A stretch of 32,008 nucleotides of DNA from CAYMAZ01 sp964428185. Lineage in GTDB: Bacteria; Bacteroidota; Bacteroidia; Bacteroidales; DTU049. A program made the translations under genes and the position numbers. Of this stretch, positions 23,773-32,008 are shown piece after piece. The notes under the pieces were generated by a model. It saw only the letters and a list, made by a program, of their open reading frames with translations. It was not told where the DNA came from and made no database searches. The first letter of the stretch is position 1. Each line of letters starts with the position of its first letter. The stretch is taken from contig CAYRXH010000020.1 in NCBI GenBank assembly GCA_964428185.1, forward strand, positions 1 to 32,008, written 5' to 3'.

Positions 23773-26646
23773 ATGAAAAAACTCATTCTTTTTTCCGGTG
23801 TATTCTTTCTCTCAGTCTTTTGTTTTGCACAGAAATATACTATTAAACCCGAAGTCTATACCTTACCCAACGGGCTTACTGTCTATCTGAATCCTGATCC
23901 TAATGCATCAACGGTATTCGGGCTTGTAGTTGTAAAAGCAGGGAGTAAAAATGATCCGGCTGATGCCACAGGCCTTGCTCATTATCAAGAGCATATGCTG
24001 TTTAAAGGGACTCAGGATCTGGGTACCACCAACTGGGAAAAGGAAAAGATTCATATTGAAAATATTTTCAGGCTCTATGACAAGCTGGCTGAAACAACAG
24101 ATGAGGCTGAAAAAAAATCAATACAGATGCAGATCAACGCAGAATCTGTTGAAGCAAACAAATATGTCATTCCAAATGAACTGGATAAATTGCTTAAAAG
24201 CATTGGTGGTACAGGACTTAATGCATTTACTTCTGCTGATATGACTGCCTATTTTAACGAATTTCCACCTTCAGCTATTGAACAATGGCTTGAAATATAC
24301 AGTCATCGCTTTATCAATCCTGTTTTCAGAGGATTTCAGGCTGAACTTGAAGTGGTTTATGAAGAGTACAATATGTATAATGACATGTTTATTATGCCAT
24401 TATTTGAAGAGTTTAACAGAAATTTCTTCAGAAACCATCAGTACGGACAGCAGACATCAATAGGAACATTAGAACATTTGAAGAATCCTTCGCTGACAAA
24501 GATGTACACTTTTTTCCAAACCTGGTATGTTCCCAATAATATGGCACTGATTATCAGCGGAAATTTTATTTCTGATGAAATCAAACCTCTGATTGCTGAA
24601 AAATTCGGAAAATGGCAGACCAAAGCTGTTCCTGAGTTCAAAGCCCCAACTGAAGAGTCATTCAACGGGCGTGAACTAGTTGAAGTAAAAATGTCTCCCA
24701 TCAAACTTGGCATTCTCGGATTCAGGACTGTTCCTGCAGGACATCCTGACAAATATGCTCTTGATATCATGGTTCGTTTGCTTTCAAATTCCAGTCAGAC
24801 AGGGATTCTTGACAAACTTTCACAGGATAACAAACTGATGGCTGCACAGGCTATTCCTATGCCTTATAAAGACCACGGTGCACTGCTTATCCTTATAATA
24901 CCCAAAATTTTGGGACAAAGTCTTGAAGAAGCCGAACAGATTGTTATGGCAGAGATAAATAAACTTGCCGCCGGAGAACTGAACGGAGAAATGTTAGAAG
25001 CCATCAAAAAAGAACTGTATATTGAATATGTAAGTTCTCTTGAAAACCATCAGAACATCTGTGTATCTCTTGCTCAGTCATTTGTTAATGATGAATCACC
25101 TGATCAGTTTCTGAGTTATCCCCAGTTTATTAAACAAGTTACATTCGATGATGTGGTCAGGGTCTCTAAAAGATATCTGGGAAGCAACTATCTTGCATTT
25201 TTCTCAAGTATGGGGTTCCCGAAAAAAGAGAAAATCGAAAAACCGGGCTATGAACCCCTGAAAGACCAGTCAACAACCCAATCTGAATATTATTACAGTG
25301 TCGCTTCAATGCAATCAGGACTGACAGCACCTCCTCTTAAGGACTATTCAGCTGATATTATGACTATCAACCTTTCCAACGGATCAAAAATGTTTTGCAG
25401 TAACAATCCATACAATGATATTTTCACACTAAAACTGAGGTTTTACTTCACTTCACAAGCTGTCCCATGCATGGAACATTCAGTTAGAGCAATGAACATG
25501 GCAGGTACAACAACAAAATCAGCCGAACAAGTGAAGACTGATTTTGCAGCAATCGGAGTACAATACAGTTTTTCAATGTCTGAGAGTTATGTTGAGATTT
25601 CACTGAAGGGCCTGGAAGAAAATTCTCATATCGGCATCAAATATCTATATGAGCTCATCACAAGTCCATCGCTTGACCCTTCAAAGATCAATGTGTTGTA
25701 TGAAGAGGACAAAGGGATGAGAAAACTTGAAACTGCTGATGCAGAAAGTATTGCAGAGATGCTCTATGAGTATATACTTTATGGTGACATGAGTTCATAT
25801 ATTGACAGGCCATCAATGAGGGAGATCAAAGCATATACTCCTGAATTACTGATGAGCACATTTGCTGAAATTCTAAAACTGCCAATGGAATGTCATTACA
25901 CTGGAAATTTCGAACACCTGAATACTGCAGTGGCTGCTGTCAATGAACTTTTTGCCGGATTCAACGGTGCAGACATTAAAAGCATCTACAAGAGAAGCAA
26001 ACTCCCTTCATCAAAAAACCGGATTGTTTTTGTTCACAAGAAGAATGCAGTGCAGGGAAAGATCTATTTTTATGCCAATGGCAATGCATATTCTGTGAGA
26101 GAGGAACCGCTTGCTGATATGTTTAATCTCTATTTTGGAGGTGGATTCAGCGGTCTTGTATTAAAGGAGATCCGCGAAAACCGTTCAATGGCCTATTCTG
26201 CAGGGGCAAACTTCAGTAAACCGTCAGTAAAAGGAGACAGTTATACATTTACAGGATATATTGGAACCCAAGCCGATAAAGTTGAGGAAGCTATTGATAT
26301 TTTCATGGGACTTGTCCGTAGAATGCCTGAAAAACCTGAAGAAACCAAAATGATTCTGAATTATCTGCAACTATCATTATACAGCAAGGTTCCCGATTTT
26401 CGTTCAGTGACCGAAAGATACATCAGTGATCTGTGGCTTGGATGGGATGAAAATCCACTGATTTTCAAGCAAGAATTTTACAAACAATTAAAATTTAGTG
26501 ATATTCAGGCTTTTTACACTGCCCAGCTCAAAGACAAGCCGGTCACTATTATGGTGGTTGCTGACAAGAAAAGAGTGAATCCCAAAGATCTTACCAAAAA
26601 CGGATATCTTGAAACAATAAAAATGAAAAAACTTTATACTGAATAA
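23773..26646 (+). CDS. Periplasmic zinc metalloprotease, M16 (insulinase/pitrilysin) family
   Basis: The 957-residue product has a signal peptide (MKKLILFSGVFFLSVFCFA) and four M16-type modules in one chain, as in pitrilysin-type members. The inverted zinc motif HxxEH is HYQEH (residues 70-74), and the third ligand is a Glu in LEVVYEEYN (197 or 198). The N-terminal strand YTLPNGLTVYL is typical. The second half (from about 530) keeps the fold without a zinc motif, including GGGFSGLVLKEIRENRSMAYSAGA, a conserved substrate-clamp region. It degrades peptides, probably in the periplasm; the substrate is unknown. The dapD gene starts 2 nt after its stop, so the two are cotranscribed. A family-typical gene with no lesion. 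Confidence 0.94.
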   Translation: MKKLILFSGVFFLSVFCFAQKYTIKPEVYTLPNGLTVYLNPDPNASTVFGLVVVKAGSKNDPADATGLAHYQEHMLFKGTQDLGTTNWEKEKIHIENIFRLYDKLAETTDEAEKKSIQMQINAESVEANKYVIPNELDKLLKSIGGTGLNAFTSADMTAYFNEFPPSAIEQWLEIYSHRFINPVFRGFQAELEVVYEEYNMYNDMFIMPLFEEFNRNFFRNHQYGQQTSIGTLEHLKNPSLTKMYTFFQTWYVPNNMALIISGNFISDEIKPLIAEKFGKWQTKAVPEFKAPTEESFNGRELVEVKMSPIKLGILGFRTVPAGHPDKYALDIMVRLLSNSSQTGILDKLSQDNKLMAAQAIPMPYKDHGALLILIIPKILGQSLEEAEQIVMAEINKLAAGELNGEMLEAIKKELYIEYVSSLENHQNICVSLAQSFVNDESPDQFLSYPQFIKQVTFDDVVRVSKRYLGSNYLAFFSSMGFPKKEKIEKPGYEPLKDQSTTQSEYYYSVASMQSGLTAPPLKDYSADIMTINLSNGSKMFCSNNPYNDIFTLKLRFYFTSQAVPCMEHSVRAMNMAGTTTKSAEQVKTDFAAIGVQYSFSMSESYVEISLKGLEENSHIGIKYLYELITSPSLDPSKINVLYEEDKGMRKLETADAESIAEMLYEYILYGDMSSYIDRPSMREIKAYTPELLMSTFAEILKLPMECHYTGNFEHLNTAVAAVNELFAGFNGADIKSIYKRSKLPSSKNRIVFVHKKNAVQGKIYFYANGNAYSVREEPLADMFNLYFGGGFSGLVLKEIRENRSMAYSAGANFSKPSVKGDSYTFTGYIGTQADKVEEAIDIFMGLVRRMPEKPEETKMILNYLQLSLYSKVPDFRSVTERYISDLWLGWDENPLIFKQEFYKQLKFSDIQAFYTAQLKDKPVTIMVVADKKRVNPKDLTKNGYLETIKMKKLYTE

Positions 26647-26648
26647 GC

Positions 26649-27464
26649 ATGGAACAGCACAGGAAAACCATAGAGTCAATATGGGCAAACAAGGAACTAC
26701 TCACAAGTGCTGAGGCAGGAAAAAGTATTGAGTATGTGATAGAGGAGCTTGACAAGGGCCGTTTACGTGTTGCAGAAGAAAAAGAAGGGCAATGGATAGT
26801 TCATGAATGGATAAAAAAAGCAGTGATTTTATATTTTCCATTCAGAAACATGGAAACCCAAGAGGTTGGCATTTTCGAATTTCGGGATAAGATTCCTCTG
26901 AAAAAGGATTATGCTTCTCAGCAGGTTCGTGTGGTGCCACACGGGATTGCCCGTTACGGATCTTTTCTGGCTCCCGGGGTAATCATGATGCCCTCTTATG
27001 TTAATATCGGAGCCTATGTTGGCAGCGGAACCATGGTTGATACATGGGCTACTGTAGGATCTTGTGCTCAGATCGGAAAAAATGTTCATCTCAGCGGAGG
27101 TGTTGGAATTGGAGGTGTTCTCGAACCTGTACAGGCAGCTCCCGTTATCATTGAGGATGGAGCGTTCATTGGTTCACGTTCCATCGTTGTTGAAGGAGTG
27201 AAAGTTGGAAAAGAAGCTGTGCTGGGAGCCAATGTAGTACTGACAGGATCAACAAAGATTATTGATGTTACCGGTGATCAGCCAGTTGAAATGAAAGGTT
27301 CTGTCCCCCCCAGATCAGTCGTAATCCCCGGCTCTTATTCAAAGCAATTCAAAGCCGGAGTTTTCAACGTGAGTTGCGCCCTGATTATTGGTCAAAGGAA
27401 AGAATCCACAGATTTGAAGACTTCTCTCAATGATGCGCTCCGAGAATTTGGTATTGATGTTTAA
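26649..27464 (+). CDS. dapD: 2,3,4,5-tetrahydropyridine-2,6-dicarboxylate N-succinyltransferase
   Basis: DapD transfers succinyl from succinyl-CoA to tetrahydrodipicolinate in the diaminopimelate/lysine pathway, supplying peptidoglycan and lysine. The 271 residues match the family length. The N-terminal helical domain is followed by a left-handed beta helix of hexapeptide repeats (about 100-235), with PSYVNIGAYVGSGTMVDTWA and GSCAQIGKNVHLSGGVGIGG highly characteristic. The C-terminal part includes PGSYSKQFKAGVFNVSCALI. It follows the M16 gene by 2 nt. Start ATG 26649 fits the usual N-terminus. Confidence 0.97.
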   Translation: MEQHRKTIESIWANKELLTSAEAGKSIEYVIEELDKGRLRVAEEKEGQWIVHEWIKKAVILYFPFRNMETQEVGIFEFRDKIPLKKDYASQQVRVVPHGIARYGSFLAPGVIMMPSYVNIGAYVGSGTMVDTWATVGSCAQIGKNVHLSGGVGIGGVLEPVQAAPVIIEDGAFIGSRSIVVEGVKVGKEAVLGANVVLTGSTKIIDVTGDQPVEMKGSVPPRSVVIPGSYSKQFKAGVFNVSCALIIGQRKESTDLKTSLNDALREFGIDV

Positions 27465-27475
27465 TAGTCTATGAT

Positions 27476-27841
27476 ATGCATTTCTTAGCAAAACTTGCCA
27501 TTCAGTCAATTTCAATTTTTCTGGCTGCTGCCCTGCTGCCCGGTGTTCACGTTTCCAGCTACCTCACTGCTATCTGGATAGCCATCGTTATTGGCATCCT
27601 CAATGTCTTTCTGAGACCGCTTCTGATTATTTTTACCATTCCGATTACTATGTTTACTTTCGGTTTGTTTCTACTTGTCATTAATGCAGTCATAATTATT
27701 CTTGCAGCCTCAATGATCAGCGGGTTTGATATTGACGGATTCTGGTGGGCATTTCTTCTGAGCCTGATAATTTCACTGCTCAATTACCTGATGGAGCTCT
27801 CTGCAATCAAAACAAACAACAGAAAGAATCAAACTTTTTAG
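27476..27841 (+). CDS. Small four-helix membrane protein, phage-holin family (PF04020 type)
   Basis: The 121-residue product is almost entirely four hydrophobic helices. LNVFLRPLLIIFTIPIT after the second helix and the Asp-rich ISGFDIDGFWWAFLLSLI are typical of the family named Mycobacterial four-TM phage holin, which is widespread on bacterial chromosomes. Despite the name, no phage genes are near, and the role is unknown. The gene starts 11 nt after dapD. The alternative ATG at 27471 is out of frame and stops at once, so ATG 27476 is the start. Confidence 0.87.
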   Translation: MHFLAKLAIQSISIFLAAALLPGVHVSSYLTAIWIAIVIGILNVFLRPLLIIFTIPITMFTFGLFLLVINAVIIILAASMISGFDIDGFWWAFLLSLIISLLNYLMELSAIKTNNRKNQTF

Positions 27842-27863
27842 GTTTTCTTTGCTCAAAAAATTG

Positions 27864-27871
27864 TATTTTTG
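27864..27871 (+). promoter_or_regulatory. Candidate promoter -7 box (TATTTTTG)
   Basis: A perfect TAnnTTTG box lies 29 nt before the ATG at 27901, in a 59-nt gap between two otherwise closely packed genes. No -33 element at standard spacing is seen (a TTTG lies 12 nt upstream). An inverted repeat ATTTTTGT/ACAAAAAT overlaps the box and might instead be a weak hairpin. Motif evidence only. Confidence 0.35.
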
Positions 27872-27900
27872 TTGAACAAAAATGCAAAATTTCTGATATT

Positions 27901-28560
27901 ATGAAAAAAATACTTCCATTATTGCTTGTAATGATTTTTACTTCTCTGTTGTTTGCCCAAAAGACAAAAGTTGAAGAATCATACGAACAAATTGCTGCCG
28001 GAAAAAACAATGCTCTTGTTGTATGGATCCGTGAAGTTGATGCAAAAGATGTTGAAAAAGAATGGATTTCACTGATGAAGAAGAACAAGGCAAAAGTGAG
28101 TAATAAATCTGAGATTTTTGCCGATGATGCTATTCTTCCAATGATATCAGCCAATGCTGTTGATGTGTATGCCTATGCTGAGCAGAAGGATGCAGATGTT
28201 AAATTTATTGTTGCATTTGACCTGGGAGGTGCTTTCCTCAATTCGAAAGAACATAGTGCACAGTATAAGACTGCAGAGCGGATGGTCTATGATTTTGCTG
28301 TAGATATTTCAAAAATCACTGTCCAGAATCTGATTTTTGCAGAACAGAAAAAACTATCTGATTTGGAGAAGGAAAAGAAAAATCTGGAGGGTGATAATGA
28401 AAAGATGACAAAGGACAATGAAAACTACAGAAAAAAGATTGAAGAAAACGAGAATAAGATAAAAGAGAACGAGAATGAAATTATCAATGTTGAAAACGAA
28501 CTAAAAAACCAGCAGGGTGTTCTCGAAGGACTTGAAAATAAATTTAAAGCCATTGACTAA
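27901..28560 (+). CDS. Secreted coiled-coil protein of unknown function
   Basis: The open frame extends upstream to 27745, but the credible start is ATG 27901, which gives a signal peptide (MKKILPLLLVMIFTSLLFAQ) and a 219-residue product. Residues about 25-150 are a globular alpha/beta-like region I do not recognise. Residues about 150-215 form a strongly charged coiled coil built on Lys, Glu and Asn (for example KIEENENKIKENENEI). The upstream extension would overlap the holin-family gene and lacks the signal peptide at its start. It sits between that gene and surE; no functional link is clear. Likely periplasmic. Confidence 0.8.
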   Translation: MKKILPLLLVMIFTSLLFAQKTKVEESYEQIAAGKNNALVVWIREVDAKDVEKEWISLMKKNKAKVSNKSEIFADDAILPMISANAVDVYAYAEQKDADVKFIVAFDLGGAFLNSKEHSAQYKTAERMVYDFAVDISKITVQNLIFAEQKKLSDLEKEKKNLEGDNEKMTKDNENYRKKIEENENKIKENENEIINVENELKNQQGVLEGLENKFKAID

Positions 28561-28572
28561 GACACACTGTAT

Positions 28573-29340
28573 ATGACCAAAGATAAGCTGATCCTGGTTA
28601 CCAATGATGATGGTGTTGATGCTCCGGGAATTAAAAAACTGACTGACATTGCTTTAAAATACGGGAGAGTGCTTGTGGTTTGCCCGGATGGCGGAAGATC
28701 AGGACAAAGTCATGCAGTTACTATCAATACTCCATTAAGACGAAAACTCGTTCACAAGTCTGAACAACTTGAGATTCATGTTAGCAACGGAACACCTGTG
28801 GACTGCGTTAAACTTGCAATGCATGGGTTATTGAATGAAAAACCTGATCTGTTGTTGAGCGGAATCAATCACGGAGCCAATTCTTCTGTCAATGTATTCT
28901 ACTCAGGAACAATGGCAGCAGTACTTGAAGGGTGCATGCTGAATATCCCTTCTGTTGGATTCTCAACCTTCGAAGAAAGTTATTCTTACAATCTTGATAT
29001 CGTTCTTCCTGATATTGAAAGGGTGATCAGCAATGTGTTAACTAACAGTTTACCCCACCGAACCTGTCTCAATGTGAATTTTCCATACGCGTACGACCCT
29101 TCGAAAGGACTCAAGATTTGCAGAATGGGACATGCTTTCTGGAAAGAAGAGTTTGAAGAACGTTTTGATTCACACAATACTCCTTATTACTGGCTGAAAG
29201 GAACGTTTGTACCACTGGAACGTGATGAAGGAACTGATATCTGGGCAATTAAAAACGGGTATGCCCCGGTTGTTCCTCTCATGCCCGATATTACAGCACA
29301 TCATGCCATTGAGGGTTTAAACAAAATGTTCAGCCTATGA
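28573..29340 (+). CDS. surE: 5'/3'-nucleotidase SurE
   Basis: SurE is a cytoplasmic metal-dependent phosphatase that dephosphorylates nucleoside 5'- and 3'-monophosphates. The 255 residues are of normal length. The metal-binding start is VTNDDGVDAPGI (9-20; Asp12 and Asp13). GRSGQSHAVT is the conserved loop, and SGINHGANSSVNVFYSGTMA is the substrate-site block. The stop overlaps the next start by 4 nt (ATGA), so it is coupled to the small membrane protein and probably to lpxB behind it, an arrangement familiar from other Bacteroidota. Confidence 0.96.
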   Translation: MTKDKLILVTNDDGVDAPGIKKLTDIALKYGRVLVVCPDGGRSGQSHAVTINTPLRRKLVHKSEQLEIHVSNGTPVDCVKLAMHGLLNEKPDLLLSGINHGANSSVNVFYSGTMAAVLEGCMLNIPSVGFSTFEESYSYNLDIVLPDIERVISNVLTNSLPHRTCLNVNFPYAYDPSKGLKICRMGHAFWKEEFEERFDSHNTPYYWLKGTFVPLERDEGTDIWAIKNGYAPVVPLMPDITAHHAIEGLNKMFSL

Positions 29341-29630
29341 TCAGGAAATTCTTTCAGCAGGACAATATTTTTCTGGGAATCGCATTGGGTATTATCATCC
29401 CTGCTTTTTTCTATGGAATACTATGGATCATTCTTCATATCCTGATTCCATCTGACACAGATAAAACAGGAGAGATCATCAAAGAATCAACCGTGCAGCT
29501 GATATCAATCTTCTCAAATCTTCTCATCATGAGATATTACCTGTCACGGCTTAAATTTGACCGCACAGGGAGAGGAATACTCTTGTCAACATTAATTCTG
29601 GCCATCGTTTATTTTGCAATTTATCTGTAA
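29337..29630 (+). CDS. Small integral membrane protein
   Basis: The 97-residue product has three hydrophobic segments (about 11-36, 52-70 and 79-97), so it is very likely an inner-membrane protein. I recognise no named family. It overlaps surE by 4 nt and lies 3 nt before lpxB, so it is embedded in a tight operon. The position suggests an envelope role, perhaps with lipid A synthesis, but nothing in the sequence shows it. Confidence 0.75.
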   Translation: MIRKFFQQDNIFLGIALGIIIPAFFYGILWIILHILIPSDTDKTGEIIKESTVQLISIFSNLLIMRYYLSRLKFDRTGRGILLSTLILAIVYFAIYL

Positions 29631-29633
29631 AGG

Positions 29634-30728
29634 ATGAAATATTACATTATAGCCGGAGAAGCATCGGGAGACCTGCACGGCAGTCATCTTGTCAGGGCGT
29701 TGAAAGATCTTGATCCGGAAGCAGTGATTAGAGCCTGGGGAGGCAACAAAATGCAGGATGCTGGAGCAGAACTTGTAAAACATTACAAAGATCATAACTA
29801 CATGGGTTTTGCTGAAGTTATTATACATCTGCGAAAAATCTTATCCAATATCAGGTTCTGTAAAAACGATATTTCTGTGTTTCAGCCAGATGTTCTCGTT
29901 CTTATCGATTTTCCAGGTTTTAATCTCAGAATAGCAAAATGGGCACATTCTCAAGGTATAAAGGTTGTGTATTATATTTCTCCGCAGGTTTGGGCATGGA
30001 AAAGTTCAAGGGTGTACACCATCAAAAAAGTGGTCGATATAATGATTACTATTCTGCCCTTTGAAAAGGATTTTTACGCTGGATATGAAATGGAAACCCA
30101 CTATGTGGGACATCCTTTGCTCGACTCGATTAAAACTGAAATTGATGTTCAACAAAAGTCCTGCAAATATATTGCACTCTTACCAGGAAGCCGCAAGCAA
30201 GAGATCCGCAGAATGCTTCCGGTGATGACTTCACTAATTCCTGAATTTCCTGACTATCAGTTTATAATTGCCGGAGCCCAGGGCATTGATGAACAGTTTT
30301 ACAGGAAGTATTCAACTGCACCATGCGAAGTGCAATACAATCAGTTATACGCTATTCTCTCCCACTCTGCTGCGGCTCTTGTCACCAGCGGAACAGCAAC
30401 CCTTGAAACGGCATTGACCAACACACCTCTTGTTGTGTGCTACAAAAGCACCCGACTCTCATACATGATTGCAAAAAAACTCATCAGGGTAAAATTCATT
30501 TCCCTTGTAAATCTGATTATGGACAGAGAGGTTGTTAAAGAACTCATTCAGGATTCTATGAACAAAAAGAACCTAACAAAAGAACTAACCATCCTACTAC
30601 AAGACGAAACAACAAAAAAACGTATATTTGCAGATTATACGGAACTGAGAAACAAACTGGGCAACAGTGGTGCTTCCAAAAGAGCTGCTGAACTGATCAC
30701 CCAACTGCTCAACGTAAACAAACAATAA
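29634..30728 (+). CDS. lpxB: Lipid-A-disaccharide synthase
   Basis: LpxB joins UDP-2,3-diacylglucosamine with lipid X to form the lipid A disaccharide at the inner face of the cytoplasmic membrane. The 364 residues carry the family start YYIIAGEASGDLHG (3-16). They also show IDFPGFNLRIAKWA, YYISPQVWAWKSSR, ILPFEKDFY, HYVGHPLLD and the C-terminal donor-site region LVTSGTATLETAL. This GT-B glycosyltransferase is intact. It sits 3 nt after the small membrane protein and overlaps the next gene by 1 nt. Confidence 0.96.
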   Translation: MKYYIIAGEASGDLHGSHLVRALKDLDPEAVIRAWGGNKMQDAGAELVKHYKDHNYMGFAEVIIHLRKILSNIRFCKNDISVFQPDVLVLIDFPGFNLRIAKWAHSQGIKVVYYISPQVWAWKSSRVYTIKKVVDIMITILPFEKDFYAGYEMETHYVGHPLLDSIKTEIDVQQKSCKYIALLPGSRKQEIRRMLPVMTSLIPEFPDYQFIIAGAQGIDEQFYRKYSTAPCEVQYNQLYAILSHSAAALVTSGTATLETALTNTPLVVCYKSTRLSYMIAKKLIRVKFISLVNLIMDREVVKELIQDSMNKKNLTKELTILLQDETTKKRIFADYTELRNKLGNSGASKRAAELITQLLNVNKQ

Positions 30729-31909
30729 TGATTACAATCAGATTCATTTTTTTTCTTTTTCTGATCTCTATCTTTACTCAAACAAATGTATTCTCTTCTC
30801 AAATCTTTCTTGACATCAGAATTTACTCAACCGTCAATATTCAGCAAGTTGACGTTGTCATATTTTCTGGCAAATACGATCTGAGAGACAGTGCAGATGT
30901 GAGCATCAAAGAAGTTTATAAAAACAGCATTCTCACATTCAAAGCAGGCGACGGCCTTGTTGAAGTTTGGCACAATAATGAAAAAATACACTCAGGAAAG
31001 GAAGTGATCCTCAAAGGAGTTGGCTTTCTGAACACTTTTGAAATAGAACCAAAAAAACCATCATATGCCAAAAGAATCTATGATGATAATTTAAAAATTA
31101 AAATATCTGGAAAAAACCTTATTATCATCAATAATGTTGAACTGGAACACTATGTTCCCGGTGTTGTTGAATCAGAGGGAGGGGGCAGCACCAAGGATAC
31201 TGATTTTTTTCTCGTACAATCCATCACCTGCAGAACATATGCCCTTGCCAATGTTAGAAAACACTGGGAAGAAGGGTTTCATTTGTGTGATGATGTCCAT
31301 TGTCAGGTTTACAAAGGGCGTTGCAAAACAAGTTACATCATGATGGCAGCATCACAGACTGCAGGACTTGTCATCGTTGATGACAACAGCAAAATGATTT
31401 CAGCAGCATTTCACAGTAACAGCGGAGGACAGACAATGAACAGTGAAGATGTCTGGTCAATGCCCGTTCCCTATCTCAGATCTATTCCTGATACCTTCAG
31501 CCTCAAAGGAAGAAATGCCAAGTGGGAAAAACGAATGCCTCTGAATGACTGGCTGGACTTTTTGAAAACAAACTATAATTACCCGGTTGATGACAGTCTG
31601 ATGAGAGAAAAAGCACTAAACTTCAAACAGGATAAACGACAGGTCTATTTCCCGGGAGACATACTCCTGAAAGATATAAGAAGAGACCTCAAACTGAAGT
31701 CCACATGGTTTAATGTTGTTCCATTGGACAATGAGGTTATTCTTGAAGGAAGAGGATTCGGGCATGGAGTTGGAATGAGCCAAGAAGGAGCCATAAGGAT
31801 GATACAGTTGGGATACAGCTATGAAGATGTAATTCATTTTTACTACAAAAATGTGAAGATTGTAAGCTTTGATATTCTGGATTATTTCTTCATTAATTAT
31901 AATTATTGA
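30728..31909 (+). CDS. SpoIID/LytB domain protein, exported
   Basis: The 393-residue product has an N-terminal signal segment (MITIRFIFFLFLISIFTQ). Residues about 30-130 form a beta-rich domain. The SpoIID/LytB domain follows: LEHYVPGVVESE, a SITCRTYALAN helix, AFHSNSGGQTMNSEDVW, and the C-terminal GRGFGHGVGMSQEGA (341-355). In sporulators SpoIID is a lytic transglycosylase acting on denuded glycan strands; in Bacteroidota the function is unproven but a peptidoglycan role is likely. The start codon overlaps the lpxB stop by one base (TAATG). No terminator is visible in the 99 nt left. Confidence 0.9.
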   Translation: MITIRFIFFLFLISIFTQTNVFSSQIFLDIRIYSTVNIQQVDVVIFSGKYDLRDSADVSIKEVYKNSILTFKAGDGLVEVWHNNEKIHSGKEVILKGVGFLNTFEIEPKKPSYAKRIYDDNLKIKISGKNLIIINNVELEHYVPGVVESEGGGSTKDTDFFLVQSITCRTYALANVRKHWEEGFHLCDDVHCQVYKGRCKTSYIMMAASQTAGLVIVDDNSKMISAAFHSNSGGQTMNSEDVWSMPVPYLRSIPDTFSLKGRNAKWEKRMPLNDWLDFLKTNYNYPVDDSLMREKALNFKQDKRQVYFPGDILLKDIRRDLKLKSTWFNVVPLDNEVILEGRGFGHGVGMSQEGAIRMIQLGYSYEDVIHFYYKNVKIVSFDILDYFFINYNY

Positions 31910-31979
31910 AGAATAAGCCAAAGGCTTCCATATGGGAAAAGATTAGAAGATTAAATGATTGTTTGATGAGCTTGTACAG

Positions 31980-32002
31980 GTGATTGGTGATTAGTGACTG
32001 GT
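31980..32002 (+). repeat. Short degenerate 7-bp tandem repeat at the window end
   Basis: GTGATTG, GTGATTA and GTGACTG follow one another, with a further GT, just before the window ends. It is non-coding, after the SpoIID/LytB gene. It may be the start of a longer simple-sequence tract, which would also explain a contig end nearby. The call is weak because only three units are visible. Confidence 0.45.
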
Positions 32003-32008
32003 AAAAAA

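Noticed and set aside
27476..27841. Prophage indicated by the phage-holin family protein
   Set aside because: The family is common on chromosomes without phages, and the flanks are dapD and envelope genes with no other phage gene.
27745..27900. Upstream extension of the coiled-coil protein to 271 residues
   Set aside because: It overlaps the holin-family gene by almost 100 nt and buries the signal peptide; ATG 27901 gives a normal exported protein.
31913..31932. Short stem AAGCC-AAA-GGCTT as a terminator after the SpoIID/LytB gene
   Set aside because: The stem is only 5 bp with a 3-nt loop and is not followed by a T-run.

Overview
The window comes from a Bacteroidota chromosome, probably an uncultured member of the Bacteroidales or a relative. 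The evidence is two proteins with type IX secretion (T9SS) C-terminal sorting domains, a DUF4295 gene next to rpmG, a SUMF1-type secreted protein, TAnnTTTG-type promoter boxes and few strong Shine-Dalgarno sites. It looks like a metagenomic scaffold, because it contains a 100-N gap and its left end stops inside a CRISPR array.

Positions 1-7079 (minus strand) hold a type V-A CRISPR-Cas locus, visibly more AT-rich than the rest. In transcription order it has a promoter box, a 50-codon remnant resembling the start of a type II-like Cas1, cas12a, a broken BRO-N/DinD-like gene, cas4, cas1, cas2, a leader with its own promoter box, and the first repeat of the array. The array itself continues leftward out of the window. 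cas12a looks split, but the same 55 bp flank the N gap on both sides. Collapsing this false duplication gives one intact 1262-residue Cas12a with all RuvC, Nuc and pre-crRNA-processing residues. The BRO-N/DinD-like gene sits 3 nt after cas12a and directly abuts cas4; it carries one frameshift and one in-frame stop.

Positions 7080-9190 hold an intergenic stretch with hairpins, then cinA (minus) diverging from rpmG and a 51-aa DUF4295 gene (plus), closed by a clear terminator. Positions 9190-18240 encode surface or secreted products: a SUMF1-domain protein, a 2022-aa multidomain T9SS protein with PKD-like domains and seven 23-residue repeats, and a 398-aa T9SS protein, ending in a strong terminator. 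Positions 18300-20450 hold an unrecognised membrane-anchored protein and a small outer-membrane-barrel-like protein. These converge, with a 2-nt gap, on a minus-strand operon of a lipoprotein, a TPR protein and ksgA (rsmA).

From 23773 to the end lies a co-directional plus-strand run: M16 peptidase, dapD, a four-TM phage-holin-family membrane protein, a secreted coiled-coil protein, surE, a small membrane protein, lpxB and a SpoIID/LytB-domain protein. Apart from the CRISPR locus this is ordinary housekeeping and envelope content. The items most worth a second look are the BRO-N/DinD gene inside the Cas12a operon, the apparent Cas1 relic in front of cas12a, and the repairable assembly error.
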